A stretch of DNA of 64,000 nucleotides, taken from NCBI GenBank assembly GCA_965116325.1, contig OZ220675.1, positions 310,001-374,000 of the forward strand, read 5' to 3'. Below the pieces are notes generated by a model, which was given only the letters and a program-made list of their open reading frames with translations, was not told where the DNA came from and made no database searches. This document shows, in pieces, positions 35,091 through 43,334 of the stretch; within the stretch, counting starts at the first letter, position 1, and every line of letters starts with the position of its first letter. This stretch comes from JAGWBF01 sp965116325 (GTDB taxonomy: Bacteria; Chloroflexota; Dehalococcoidia; Lucifugimonadales; JAGWBF01). Position numbers and translations under genes: made by a program.

Positions 35091-35767
35091 GGCGCGGTGA
35101 TTATGTTGGGTTCACCATAGCCTGAGTAGGTGAACTCCATTACAGCGGTGTCAGTATGGGTTACTCCGTCGTATTCAGGAGGGAAGAAAGTCCTGCGCTC
35201 CCGCACAGGGCGTCCTGCGGAATCAGCCCAGTACTCGCCCCGCATGGCTCCTTCTTCTTCCGACAAGAAGATCTCTCTTGTAAGGTGAGGCTCATCGGAA
35301 GAGCTAGAGGCGCTCTCGTCGAATCTGCTCGGGTCCAGGCATGGGGGCGGCGGGGAACGCGGAACGTTCGTTTGTGTAATTCTCCAGTTACCATAAACGT
35401 CCGGGTTGTCTTTCGTACTTTCGCGATAGTATCTCGTCCGGTCCTTTATGATCACTTCGCTCTTGCCTATGAGGACGCCATCCATATCAAAGTAAGTCGA
35501 CAGAATGTGCTGATCGCTGCCTGAGTGTCGAATTTCAGCTCGCTCCTCTCCGACCTCAGCCGCCGTTGCAATCACCAGGACATCATAGGGAGTTTCCATG
35601 AGATTACAGGTCTCCGAGGTGCTGAGCAGAGCGGGCGCAGGGATAGAGGCCGGCGGGGATGTTGAAGTAGCCACCGAGGATGGCGTGAGGGAAGGCTGTT
35701 CCCCGCCGCAAGCCGCAATGGCAGCAATAAGCAGCGGTATAACCAAGATACGTGGAATATCCACCAT
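35018..35767 (-). CDS. Lipoprotein, N-terminal part of the frameshifted lipoprotein-LRR gene, 249 aa
   Basis: A signal peptide with lipobox IAAC (VIPLLIAAIAACGG) is followed by a Ser/Thr/Pro linker and a beta-rich domain of about 190 residues without a recognised family. The sequence resembles LolA/lipoprotein-type outer-surface folds only loosely. The ATG at 35767 is given; a TTG at 35800 and a GTG at 35779 are alternatives. The frame ends at 35018, where the LRR frame takes over. Either the gene is broken, or the assembly lacks one base. Confidence 0.65.
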   Translation of the reverse strand: MVDIPRILVIPLLIAAIAACGGEQPSLTPSSVATSTSPPASIPAPALLSTSETCNLMETPYDVLVIATAAEVGEERAEIRHSGSDQHILSTYFDMDGVLIGKSEVIIKDRTRYYRESTKDNPDVYGNWRITQTNVPRSPPPPCLDPSRFDESASSSSDEPHLTREIFLSEEEGAMRGEYWADSAGRPVRERRTFFPPEYDGVTHTDTAVMEFTYSGYGEPNIITAPCDPAGPEHTDNTELMQDCLNLWN

Positions 35768-35968
35768 CGTTCTCAACACGCCTCGCAGTTTGCTATTCAA
35801 GAGGATATCTGGACACCATTATGAACTTCCCGATTATATGTCGAGCAGGGAAAGCTAGAGACTGGGTGTTCCTCCACATTCCCCATCCAGCGCCCGAATG
35901 TGCGGCCGAACCCATGAACATCACCGGGCTATGTAGCTGATAACCGCTAAGCTTGCAAGCGGGCAGGT

Positions 35969-36526
35969 TTATGTAAACTGTTCGCGGAGGGCCTTGATCT
36001 GGGGGGCGACGGGGACGCCGGGGAACCTGGTGGGGCCGTCCTCCCGCTCAATCTCTATCTCGATGAGTACAGGCCCCTCGGAGTCCATAATCTCGGGCAG
36101 CGCCTCGAGGAACTCACCTTTGCTGGACACCTTCCAGGCCTTCTTGTACCCGGAAGCCAGCGCCACTTTGCAGAAGTCCGTGATGCCGTGGCCGGGAATG
36201 GTCTGGTTGCCGGAGCTCTGGTAGAGGCCGTTGTAGAAGATGAAGTGGTAGTAGTTGGACGGCGCCAAGGATGCGACGGTGACCAGCGACCCCAGCTGCA
36301 TGAGGAGGCTTCCATCACCATCCAGCACCATCACCTTCCGGTCAGGCGCGCCCATGGCCAAGCCCAGCCCCAGAGAGGCGGCGCTGCCCATGCAGTCGGA
36401 AGCATCCACGTGGTCCTGCCCAGACTGGCCGGCGTCTTTCCATGGGGAGGCGGCCTGCATGGTGGCTACGCTTAGGCAGTCCCCCCTGTACTCGCATAGA
36501 GCGTCGATTGCTTCTTGTCGTTCCAT
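35969..36526 (-). CDS. ThDP-binding PP-domain subunit, sulfopyruvate decarboxylase beta-like (ComE-like), 185 aa
   Basis: The half-enzyme carrying the diphosphate/metal site VLDGDGSLLMQLGSLVTVAS, followed by FYNGLYQSSGNQ. It lies 23 bases after the alpha-like subunit on the same strand, which together reconstitute the two halves of a ThDP enzyme as in ComDE or phosphonopyruvate decarboxylase. It decarboxylates a 2-oxo acid bearing an acidic group; sulfopyruvate and phosphonopyruvate are the known substrates, but the actual one is not predictable. Confidence 0.87.
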   Translation of the reverse strand: MERQEAIDALCEYRGDCLSVATMQAASPWKDAGQSGQDHVDASDCMGSAASLGLGLAMGAPDRKVMVLDGDGSLLMQLGSLVTVASLAPSNYYHFIFYNGLYQSSGNQTIPGHGITDFCKVALASGYKKAWKVSSKGEFLEALPEIMDSEGPVLIEIEIEREDGPTRFPGVPVAPQIKALREQFT

Positions 36527-36549
36527 CCTGCGACCGCCCTCCTCGGGTT

Positions 36550-37095
36550 TTACTGACTCGTCGGGGCCCCGATGATGACCGCTACGGGGCCCTCAACCTC
36601 CTGGCACTTCCGGTACGCCTCTTCGACCACACCGATGTCCTCCGGGTTTTCCAGCCTGTAATAAGGCACACCCCAAGTCTGCATCGTCGGCTCCAGCATG
36701 CGCACTCCTCGACGCCGATTGTCGTTGGAGTCCTTGGTGAGGTCCCTGCCGAACTGCCCTACGAACATGAAGGTGGGCACCTGTGCATCGAAGGCCAGGG
36801 CCTTCAGTGTGTTTACCGAGGCGTAGAAGCCGTTGTTCTGGATGACCATCATCGGCCTGTGACCCGTGGCGTAGAGGCCGGCGTTGATCCCCATGGCCTC
36901 ATCCTCGGTACACACGGTCAGTATCTTGACCTTGTCCTGCTGCTCCATGTACGCAAGAAATGTCTTTTGGACCGTGTCGGGGACTGTGATGATGTGGGTG
37001 ATTCCCAAGTCCACGATGCACTCGGCCAGGGCCTTGGCGCTTACCGAGGTGGCGACGGGGGCTGGGGTCTCACCCTGGGCATTGGTTGTGGTCAT
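36550..37095 (-). CDS. ThDP-enzyme PYR-domain subunit, sulfopyruvate decarboxylase alpha-like (ComD-like), 181 aa
   Basis: Carries the pyrimidine-binding half: ITHIITVPDTVQKTFLAYM, then the cofactor-activating glutamate in LTVCTEDEAMGINAGLYATG, then VIQNNGFYASVNTL. This layout matches ComD and the N-terminal half of phosphonopyruvate decarboxylase. AGGAAGGTG precedes the ATG. It is followed at once by its beta partner, and a full-length ThDP paralogue lies just upstream on the same strand. It is the only alpha-type subunit in the window and might also serve the lone beta-like protein at 30339. Confidence 0.87.
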   Translation of the reverse strand: MTTTNAQGETPAPVATSVSAKALAECIVDLGITHIITVPDTVQKTFLAYMEQQDKVKILTVCTEDEAMGINAGLYATGHRPMMVIQNNGFYASVNTLKALAFDAQVPTFMFVGQFGRDLTKDSNDNRRRGVRMLEPTMQTWGVPYYRLENPEDIGVVEEAYRKCQEVEGPVAVIIGAPTSQ

Positions 37096-37201
37096 CGGAA
37101 CACCTTCCTATCGGGCAGGACATTGCTCGCCACGGATTCTCACCATACGGGGCAGCAGTATATCACCGGGCCTTTAAGGGCGAAACGTGCGACCATGGCT
37201 G

Positions 37202-38857
37202 CTACCGCGACACCCACCGGCCGTAGATCGGGTACTGGCTGCACACGAACTCAATATAGGACGGCTGGCCCTCCTCGTTGGCTGCGAAAGCCCGCTGGAA
37301 GGCGGGGGTTATCTCTGACGGCTCGGTTACCCGCTCGGTGTGGTAACCGAGCCCACCGATGACCCTGGACATGTCGATCTCGTCGTACCCCATCACCTTG
37401 TGAGTAAAGGGGTCATGGCCATCGCCCCAGAACCCAGGCCCGTACCCGGCGAAGCCGCCGTTACTTATGTGAGCCACGGTGATGCCCAGCTTCTGGCGCA
37501 GGGGGACCTCCAGGTTGCCGAACATGTACCCCAGCCCAGCCTCGCCGGTTACCGCCACGCACTGGCGTTCGGGGAAGCTGATCTTGGCCGCAATGGTGGC
37601 CGGCAGACTGAAGCCCAGAGAGGACACGTTGCCCCAGCCAAGAAATCCCCGGGACCTGGTGGCGCGATACACGGTGCTGATCTGGTCGCGGGTGTTTCCC
37701 GATTCGTGGGTCAGGAAGGACCTGTTGGGGTCCAGCACCTCCATGAGACCGGCATAGACCCGGTAGGGGTTGATGGGCTTATCCTCCGAAGCCATGGCCT
37801 CAACGTACTGGGCCATCCCCGAATCCCTGGCGGCCTTCACCTCAGCCTCCGCCTGAGAGCGGGTCGTTATGCCCGACAGGTCCCTGCCTCCGAGCTCTCG
37901 ATTAAGGGACTGGAGGGACAGGCGGGCATCGCCTATCAGGGCTTGGGCGGTGGAATAGACCTTGTTTATGTGGATTTCGTCCACGTTGCAGTGAATGATG
38001 GTCTTGCTGCCTGCGTTGGGAATGCCGTGGCTGAACCGGCCCGGCGACAAGCTGGAGCCGACGGCAAAGAGCAAGTCGCATTTGGCGAGGTACTCCTCCA
38101 CCTGGCCTCCCCGGACACCTACATATAGGGGATGGTCCTCGGGGAAGGCTCCCTTGGCCTTCAGGGTGCTCACCACGGGCAGGTTTAACTTCTCAACCAG
38201 GGACTTAAGCTCTTCCTCTGCGCCCGCGTAGATAACCCCTTCTCCGGCATACACCAGGGGATTCTCGGCTTTCAATAACAGGTCTGCGACAGCGGACACA
38301 TCGGCTGGATCAGGGACCGATTTCCAGCCCTTTACGGGAACGTACGGGTCTGCCGTCTCGTCGTAGGTCCCATCGGCATCGGGAACAGCAAGGACAACCG
38401 GGCCGGGCCGCCCCGTACGCAGCATGGTGAAGGCACGGCGCATGAACTCGGGGACACGATGAGGAGCGTCCAGGAACCCGTACCATTTGGACACGGACTT
38501 CAAGCTGGAGGTGACGTCGAATTGGCTGTTCTCGCTCGCGCCGATGGGGACACCATCGGTGATGCAGAGTACGGGAGACCCGTCCTCAAAGGCTTGGGCA
38601 ATGCCTGCGTAGGCAACCTGAAGCCCGGCCGCGTTGACTCCGCCCTGGAAGGTAGCCACCCCGATGCGCCGTCCGGCGTTTATTCTGGAAAAAGCGTCGG
38701 CGAGGGCAACGGCATACCTGTCATCCCGCATCATGATCATCGGAACACCTTCCCTGCCCAGGGCGTTGTTCACCCGGCAGACGGGGAAGGTCGAGACCCA
38801 GTCCACGCCCTCTTGCTTCAGGATTCGAGCGATACCCGTTGCAACATCGATGGTCAT
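37202..38857 (-). CDS. ThDP-enzyme paralogue, acetolactate-synthase-like, with altered key acidic residues, 551 aa
   Basis: The full PYR/central/PP architecture of the acetolactate-synthase family and clear similarity to the protein at 4786. Two key positions differ. The cofactor-activating glutamate is replaced by aspartate (D46, in MMRDDRYAV against FRQERGA), and the metal motif GDG reads GEA (VTGEAGLGYMFG). The downstream ISNGGF is close to the usual NNG. It may have changed chemistry, lost decarboxylation, or bind a different cofactor arrangement. GGAGGTAGC fixes the ATG at 38857 inside a much longer open frame. It precedes the alpha/beta-like pair and may share their transcript. Confidence 0.86.
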   Translation of the reverse strand: MTIDVATGIARILKQEGVDWVSTFPVCRVNNALGREGVPMIMMRDDRYAVALADAFSRINAGRRIGVATFQGGVNAAGLQVAYAGIAQAFEDGSPVLCITDGVPIGASENSQFDVTSSLKSVSKWYGFLDAPHRVPEFMRRAFTMLRTGRPGPVVLAVPDADGTYDETADPYVPVKGWKSVPDPADVSAVADLLLKAENPLVYAGEGVIYAGAEEELKSLVEKLNLPVVSTLKAKGAFPEDHPLYVGVRGGQVEEYLAKCDLLFAVGSSLSPGRFSHGIPNAGSKTIIHCNVDEIHINKVYSTAQALIGDARLSLQSLNRELGGRDLSGITTRSQAEAEVKAARDSGMAQYVEAMASEDKPINPYRVYAGLMEVLDPNRSFLTHESGNTRDQISTVYRATRSRGFLGWGNVSSLGFSLPATIAAKISFPERQCVAVTGEAGLGYMFGNLEVPLRQKLGITVAHISNGGFAGYGPGFWGDGHDPFTHKVMGYDEIDMSRVIGGLGYHTERVTEPSEITPAFQRAFAANEEGQPSYIEFVCSQYPIYGRWVSR

Positions 38858-39004
38858 GGAAGCTACCTCCGTACCTTGGGAGCTTGGACTTTGGGTCCGG
38901 TGAGAGACGTTTCTGATGCAGGGTTCAAAACTACCACAAAGCTGGCGCTGTATAAAGATGGCTAGGCGTTGTACCCAATTGGGCTGGAAGGTTCTGGATC
39001 CGAT

Positions 39005-39034
39005 GGAACGATTTGCGCACAACGCGCATATTAT
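39005..39034 (+). promoter_or_regulatory. Candidate control region of the ECF sigma gene
   Basis: GGAAC at 39005-39009 resembles the -35 box that ECF sigma factors recognise, but the -10 region (CATATTAT) is a weak fit. An inverted repeat, TGCGC at 39014-39018 and GCGCA at 39024-39028, sits between the two. Autoregulation by the downstream sigma factor is a guess. Confidence 0.22.
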
Positions 39035-39089
39035 CGGGTAGGCCGGCCTTCCAACCAGCGGAGCCAAGTCGTGGGAAAGGGGGCGAACG

Positions 39090-39647
39090 GTGGGCGAAGA
39101 CGAAGCAGTCCTTCGATGCCAGCAGGGCGACCGTGAAGCCTTCCAGCACCTGGTGGAGCAGTACAAGGACATTCTGTACGGCACAGCCATGCTGATGTCC
39201 AGCAACCGGGCGCTGGCCGAGGAGCATGTCCAGGAAGCGTTCCTAGCTGCATGGCGAGGCATCCGGGGCTTTCGAAGGGGCTACCCCTTCAAGCCCTGGT
39301 TGGTCCGCATCCTGGTCAACGAGGTGCTGTCCCACCGGAGACGTTCTTCTATTCCTACTTACCCCTTGGAGGATTCAACACATGCCGGCAACGATTGCGA
39401 CCCCCACGACATGGCGGAGGTGCTGGCAGGCAGCGAGACCATAAGGCGAGCGATGGCCGGGCTGAATATGGAACACCGGGAGGTTGTCGTTCTCCGCTAT
39501 TTTGCAGACCTGACCATACCTGAAGTGGCCCGCTCCCTGAATCTTAGGCAAGGCACCGTGAAGTCGCGGCTTCACAGGGCCCTGGAACAGCTCAGGTCCC
39601 AGCTTTCAGAACGGGATGCCGGAGAGGAGCAAGAAAATGGCGCCTAA
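39090..39647 (+). CDS. ECF-type RNA polymerase sigma factor, 185 aa
   Basis: Two sigma regions are clear: region 2 (AFQHLVEQYKDILYGTAMLM, then AEEHVQEAFLAAWRGIRGF) and region 4 (MEHREVVVLRYFADLTIPEVA, then GTVKSRLHRALEQLR). It lacks regions 1 and 3, as ECF factors do. The GTG start follows an AAGGGGG. It overlaps the next gene by 11 bases (39637-39647), so a membrane VWA protein is made in step with it and is the natural candidate for its anti-sigma or sensor. Confidence 0.92.
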   Translation: MGEDEAVLRCQQGDREAFQHLVEQYKDILYGTAMLMSSNRALAEEHVQEAFLAAWRGIRGFRRGYPFKPWLVRILVNEVLSHRRRSSIPTYPLEDSTHAGNDCDPHDMAEVLAGSETIRRAMAGLNMEHREVVVLRYFADLTIPEVARSLNLRQGTVKSRLHRALEQLRSQLSERDAGEEQENGA

Positions 39648-41688
39648 TGATGAACAAGATCCAGCAATGGAACGAGACCTGCGGGGGTACTACAGAGACC
39701 TGAAGGAGGACCTTCTCGCCCCCGTAGACCTGTGGCACAAAATGGAAGATCGGCTTGGGAAGCAGAAGAACGCCCCACTATTCCCAGGCATGGGCTGGAG
39801 CATCTTCGGGGGACATGGTATCCAACGGGTCCCTGCCCTTGCCGTCGGGGGATTCGTTGTTGCGATGCTGGTTACCGGCATATGGTATGTGGCGGCTGAC
39901 AACATGACGAGCACCGCGATTCCGTATTACGCAGATGACGGGACAAATGAACAAATTGACGCATTGAGGATGAGACTGGGAGATGGATCGGGCCCTCGGC
40001 GGGTGGAGGTTACTCGAATAGTAAGGGAGAGCGCAGAGGAAAGGGTGGTTGAAGTCACCCGGGTAGTGGAAGCTGAAAGCATGATCGTGGCACCTGAAGG
40101 TTCAGTGCAGGGGAACCCAGACGTCTATGCATACACAGTGTCCCCAACGAGTGTGCCTCAACCTGCTGGGGTTCAAGGCCCACAAGGGTCGCAAGGTCAG
40201 TGGTCTTCGACACGAGGCACAAGCGAGGTGCAACCCAATGTTCCCCCTCCGAACACTTCCTTTGCCGACCACGGACGCCAGTCCTTCGTCAGCGCCCGGG
40301 AGGACAACGTCTCCACCTTCAGCCTGGATACCGACCGCACATCCTACCAGCTTGCCCTGAACTGGGCCCGCAATGGGTATGAGATAGACCCTACATCGGT
40401 CAGGGCCGAGGAGTGGGTGAACGCCTTCAACTACGATTACGAGCTACCCAGGAACGACTGGGAGTTCGCCGTGACGTCGGAGGTGATCCAGCATCCCCTG
40501 GACGCAGACTTGCACCTGGCCCGGGTATCTTTCCAGGCCCCCGTCGTGCCCGACGATACGCCTCTGAACGTCACACTAGTACTGGATGCCTCGGGGTCCA
40601 TGGCCCAGGGCAACCGGGTAGATATAACCCGGGAAGCGGCCCACTCCATACGGGAAAGCCTTGGGCCCAAGGACCGCATAGCCGTGGTCCACTTCACAAA
40701 TGACGTAATCCATAATCTTACGGTCCCGCACAGCGATCCCGACACCGGACCTGTAGGCTGGTCCATTGACCGGCTGGAACCCCAGGGCAGCACCAACGTG
40801 CAGGCGGGACTCGACCTGGGAGTGCGACTGGCTGACCAAGCCCGCCGGGACCGCCCCGATGCCCACAATTACATCATCCTCATGTCCGACGGCGTGGCCA
40901 ACGTCGATGCTACCGATCCCTTTGCCATCCTCGAGTCGGCATACGACCGGGACAGCAGGAATCCGTTGCGCATCATCGCCATCGGCGTGGGCATAGAGAA
41001 CTACAACGACGACCTTCTTGAGAAGCTCGCCCAGCACGGCAACGGCTGGTACCGCTACCTACAGGACACGGACCAGGCCAGAAGCACCTTCAACAGAGAG
41101 AACTGGCTGGCCATTTCCACCCCCTTCGCCGACCAGACCCGCGCCCAGGTTACCTGGGACACCGAGGTGGTGGATTCATGGCGCATCGTCGGCTACGAGA
41201 ACCGGGTGACGCCCGATCACACCTTCACCCAGGACCGCAAGGAGTTCGCTGAGCTGCCCTCGGGAACGGCGACCACCGTCTTCTACGAGCTGGACCTGCG
41301 CCGGGACGTGAACCCGGACCGGTGGCATGACCTGGGGTCCGTGGATCTCAGGTGGGTGGAGCCCGGCTCGGGTGAGTCCCGCAGCCAGCACGCCAACGTG
41401 TCAGGAAGGCCGGGAGTCTCCTTCGAGGCTGTGCACGACCCACTGCTCCGGCTGGGAGCGGTGGTGGCCTTGGCGGCAGACCGGTACAGCAGCCTGGACG
41501 AGGGTTACTCCAATCCTGCTTGGGTGGCCTCGGACATGCTGACCCTGAACGATCTGATGGCCAGCCTGAGGAGGGAGCTTGGCAGTCTGCAAGCATACGA
41601 AGATGTCAGGTTCTTGATGGAACACATGCTTGTCGGCATCGACCACTTCATTCCCAGTCCTACTCCGCCCACAGGTTACAGCCGGTAG
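39637..41688 (+). CDS. Membrane-bound YfbK-type von Willebrand factor A protein coupled to the ECF sigma gene, 683 aa
   Basis: Order: a charged cytoplasmic N-terminus of about 60 residues, one membrane span (residues about 65-86, VPALAVGGFVVAMLVTGIWY), a coil-like charged and then Pro/Gly/Gln-rich linker, a vWF-A N-terminal module (NVSTFSLDTDRTSYQLALNW), the VWA domain with the MIDAS motif DASGSM at about 317-322, and the YfbK C-terminal module (VVDSWRIVGYENR). The bulk would be extracytoplasmic. The short N-terminus could hold the sigma factor, which is inferred from position. AGGAGCAAGAAA precedes the ATG inside the sigma gene's end. Confidence 0.88.
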   Translation: MAPNDEQDPAMERDLRGYYRDLKEDLLAPVDLWHKMEDRLGKQKNAPLFPGMGWSIFGGHGIQRVPALAVGGFVVAMLVTGIWYVAADNMTSTAIPYYADDGTNEQIDALRMRLGDGSGPRRVEVTRIVRESAEERVVEVTRVVEAESMIVAPEGSVQGNPDVYAYTVSPTSVPQPAGVQGPQGSQGQWSSTRGTSEVQPNVPPPNTSFADHGRQSFVSAREDNVSTFSLDTDRTSYQLALNWARNGYEIDPTSVRAEEWVNAFNYDYELPRNDWEFAVTSEVIQHPLDADLHLARVSFQAPVVPDDTPLNVTLVLDASGSMAQGNRVDITREAAHSIRESLGPKDRIAVVHFTNDVIHNLTVPHSDPDTGPVGWSIDRLEPQGSTNVQAGLDLGVRLADQARRDRPDAHNYIILMSDGVANVDATDPFAILESAYDRDSRNPLRIIAIGVGIENYNDDLLEKLAQHGNGWYRYLQDTDQARSTFNRENWLAISTPFADQTRAQVTWDTEVVDSWRIVGYENRVTPDHTFTQDRKEFAELPSGTATTVFYELDLRRDVNPDRWHDLGSVDLRWVEPGSGESRSQHANVSGRPGVSFEAVHDPLLRLGAVVALAADRYSSLDEGYSNPAWVASDMLTLNDLMASLRRELGSLQAYEDVRFLMEHMLVGIDHFIPSPTPPTGYSR

Positions 41689-41712
41689 CCATCTTCTCCC
41701 TCATCCCCCAAA

Positions 41713-41757
41713 GGAGAGGCTGGGGTGAATCGCCTCCCTTTCACCCCAGCCTTCTCC
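41713..41757 (+). terminator. Long hairpin after the sigma/VWA operon
   Basis: GGAGAGGCTGGGGTGAA pairs with TTCACCCCAGCCTTCTCC across a 10-base loop with a single bulged base. No T-run follows, so it may be a Rho-independent-like terminator or a dispersed repeat. It lies 24 bases after the VWA stop. Confidence 0.5.
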
Positions 41758-41839
41758 AAGGGACTCCGGGGTTGGGCCGATGACACCCATTGGTCCAACC
41801 CTGTATTATGGAATGAAAACCATCCAGAGGTAACCAGAG

Positions 41840-43312
41840 TTGGTTATTCCCCGGGTCATGAGCACCCAGCACCCCGACAACGCCACCCCGGCGCCTTTTG
41901 CTGATGGCGCGGGCGTCCTAAAGGGAGACGGCGAGGTTAATGAAGCCGTCGATGTGTTCGCCCTGGGCTGCGACGAGCAGATGTGGGACTCGGAAGGCAA
42001 GGAGACCGACAACCAGGTCGTCCGCAAGCTCTTAACCGGGTTTCCCGTCTTCTTTCGAGGGAATGCCCGGCTGGGCCAGGATGTGGTCCTGACCCTGCGC
42101 GTTCCCAACCCTCGAATTGAACGGGACATGCGCAAGTCCATGGTCGAAGCCCTGCAGAGCATTCCTTCAGCCTGGGATGTGGCCCAGGGGTTCTACGGCC
42201 AGGGTGACTCTGCCCCAATCCAGGAAGTCATTCTCCCATTCACCACATCCTCGGAAGAGCTGGCCTTCGTGGAGGCCTATTACCGCAAGGTGATCGTGGG
42301 CCAGGAAAACCAGGTGCTGTTCGAGGGGCATGAGGTGAAGGACTGGGTAGGAGAGTTCTACCCCAAGGACATCGGCGTAGTCCCCCTTATTGAAGACATG
42401 GAAAACATGCTCAACTGCGACGGGATCGTGGAGGGGTACCTGCGTCAAAGGCAGGTCCCGCATCAGCGGGTCTTTCTTGCTCGCAGTGACCCCGCCTTGA
42501 ACTACGGCATCGTGGCCGCCGAGCTGGTGCTGCGGATAGCCTTCGCCAAGCTGCACGCGCTGGAGGGACGGCTGGGAGTGCCCCTCTATCCCATAATCGG
42601 CGCGGGATCGGTACCCTTCCGGGGTCACCTGACTCCCGTCAACATCGACCGGGCTATAACCGAGTATCCCAGCGTCCAGACCTTCACGGTCCAGTCCGCC
42701 TTCAAGTACGACTACGACAAAGAAGCCGTGCGGCAGGGTATAGCCCAGCTGCACAGCCACAAGCGAGGGGAGCCTGTGCCCGTCGATGAAGACCGGGCCA
42801 GGGAGATCGTGGACAAGACCACCGTCGAGTACCAGGAGCACGTCAGGAAGCTGGTGGACACTATCGGCGCTGTTTCGGCCTACATTCCCAGGCGCCGTGA
42901 GCGCAAGATGCACGTGGGCCTCTTCGGCTACGGGCGCACCCTGGACGGCGTGGGCGAGGTAACCCTGCCAAGGGCCATCGGTTTCACCGCCTCCATGTAC
43001 TCCATCGGCATCCCACCGGAGCTGCTTTGCCTCGCCTCCATGACGCCCGACGACCTGGCTTACGTGCGAGAGGTGTACCCCAGCATTGACGGCGACCTGA
43101 GGGCATCCCTGCGCTACGCCAACGAGCGACATGTGAAGGAGATGCTGGGCGATAAGTACCTGCGCTTGGTGGAAGCGTTCACCGATGACCTGGACCGGGT
43201 GCACGAAGGACTCACCAGCGCGATATGGGCCAGCATCAGCCGTGAGAAGTCAACGATGAACATCTCCCACTACGTCCAGGAGGCCGCCCACATCCGAAGA
43301 TTTCTCGGCTAG
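41840..43312 (+). CDS. ppcA: Archaeal-type phosphoenolpyruvate carboxylase, 490 aa
   Basis: Fixes bicarbonate onto PEP to give oxaloacetate. The length (about 500 residues, half of the bacterial enzyme) and the N-terminal MSTQHPDN motif define the archaeal PpcA type. Further family segments are PVFFRGNARLGQDVVL, the GAGSVPFRGHLTP active-site loop, RKMHVGLFGYGR and the C-terminal RRFLG. A TTG at 41840 is chosen because MVIPRVMSTQHPDN has the usual family N-terminus and AGAGG lies upstream; an ATG at 41858 would remove it. It converges with fhs, 22 bases apart. Confidence 0.92.
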   Translation: MVIPRVMSTQHPDNATPAPFADGAGVLKGDGEVNEAVDVFALGCDEQMWDSEGKETDNQVVRKLLTGFPVFFRGNARLGQDVVLTLRVPNPRIERDMRKSMVEALQSIPSAWDVAQGFYGQGDSAPIQEVILPFTTSSEELAFVEAYYRKVIVGQENQVLFEGHEVKDWVGEFYPKDIGVVPLIEDMENMLNCDGIVEGYLRQRQVPHQRVFLARSDPALNYGIVAAELVLRIAFAKLHALEGRLGVPLYPIIGAGSVPFRGHLTPVNIDRAITEYPSVQTFTVQSAFKYDYDKEAVRQGIAQLHSHKRGEPVPVDEDRAREIVDKTTVEYQEHVRKLVDTIGAVSAYIPRRRERKMHVGLFGYGRTLDGVGEVTLPRAIGFTASMYSIGIPPELLCLASMTPDDLAYVREVYPSIDGDLRASLRYANERHVKEMLGDKYLRLVEAFTDDLDRVHEGLTSAIWASISREKSTMNISHYVQEAAHIRRFLG

Positions 43313-43334
43313 TCCGGCTCCAAAGCTGCGGTCT

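Noticed and set aside
34575..35767. Programmed frameshift in the lipoprotein-LRR gene
   Set aside because: No slippery heptamer lies at the junction, so a simple indel explains it better.
36442..37362. 306-codon plus-strand frame opposite the ComD/ComE-like genes
   Set aside because: The composition is that of a shadow frame, and the opposite strand holds two conserved genes.
42167..43204. 345-codon minus-strand frame opposite PEP carboxylase
   Set aside because: It is a shadow of ppcA, whose family motifs leave no doubt.
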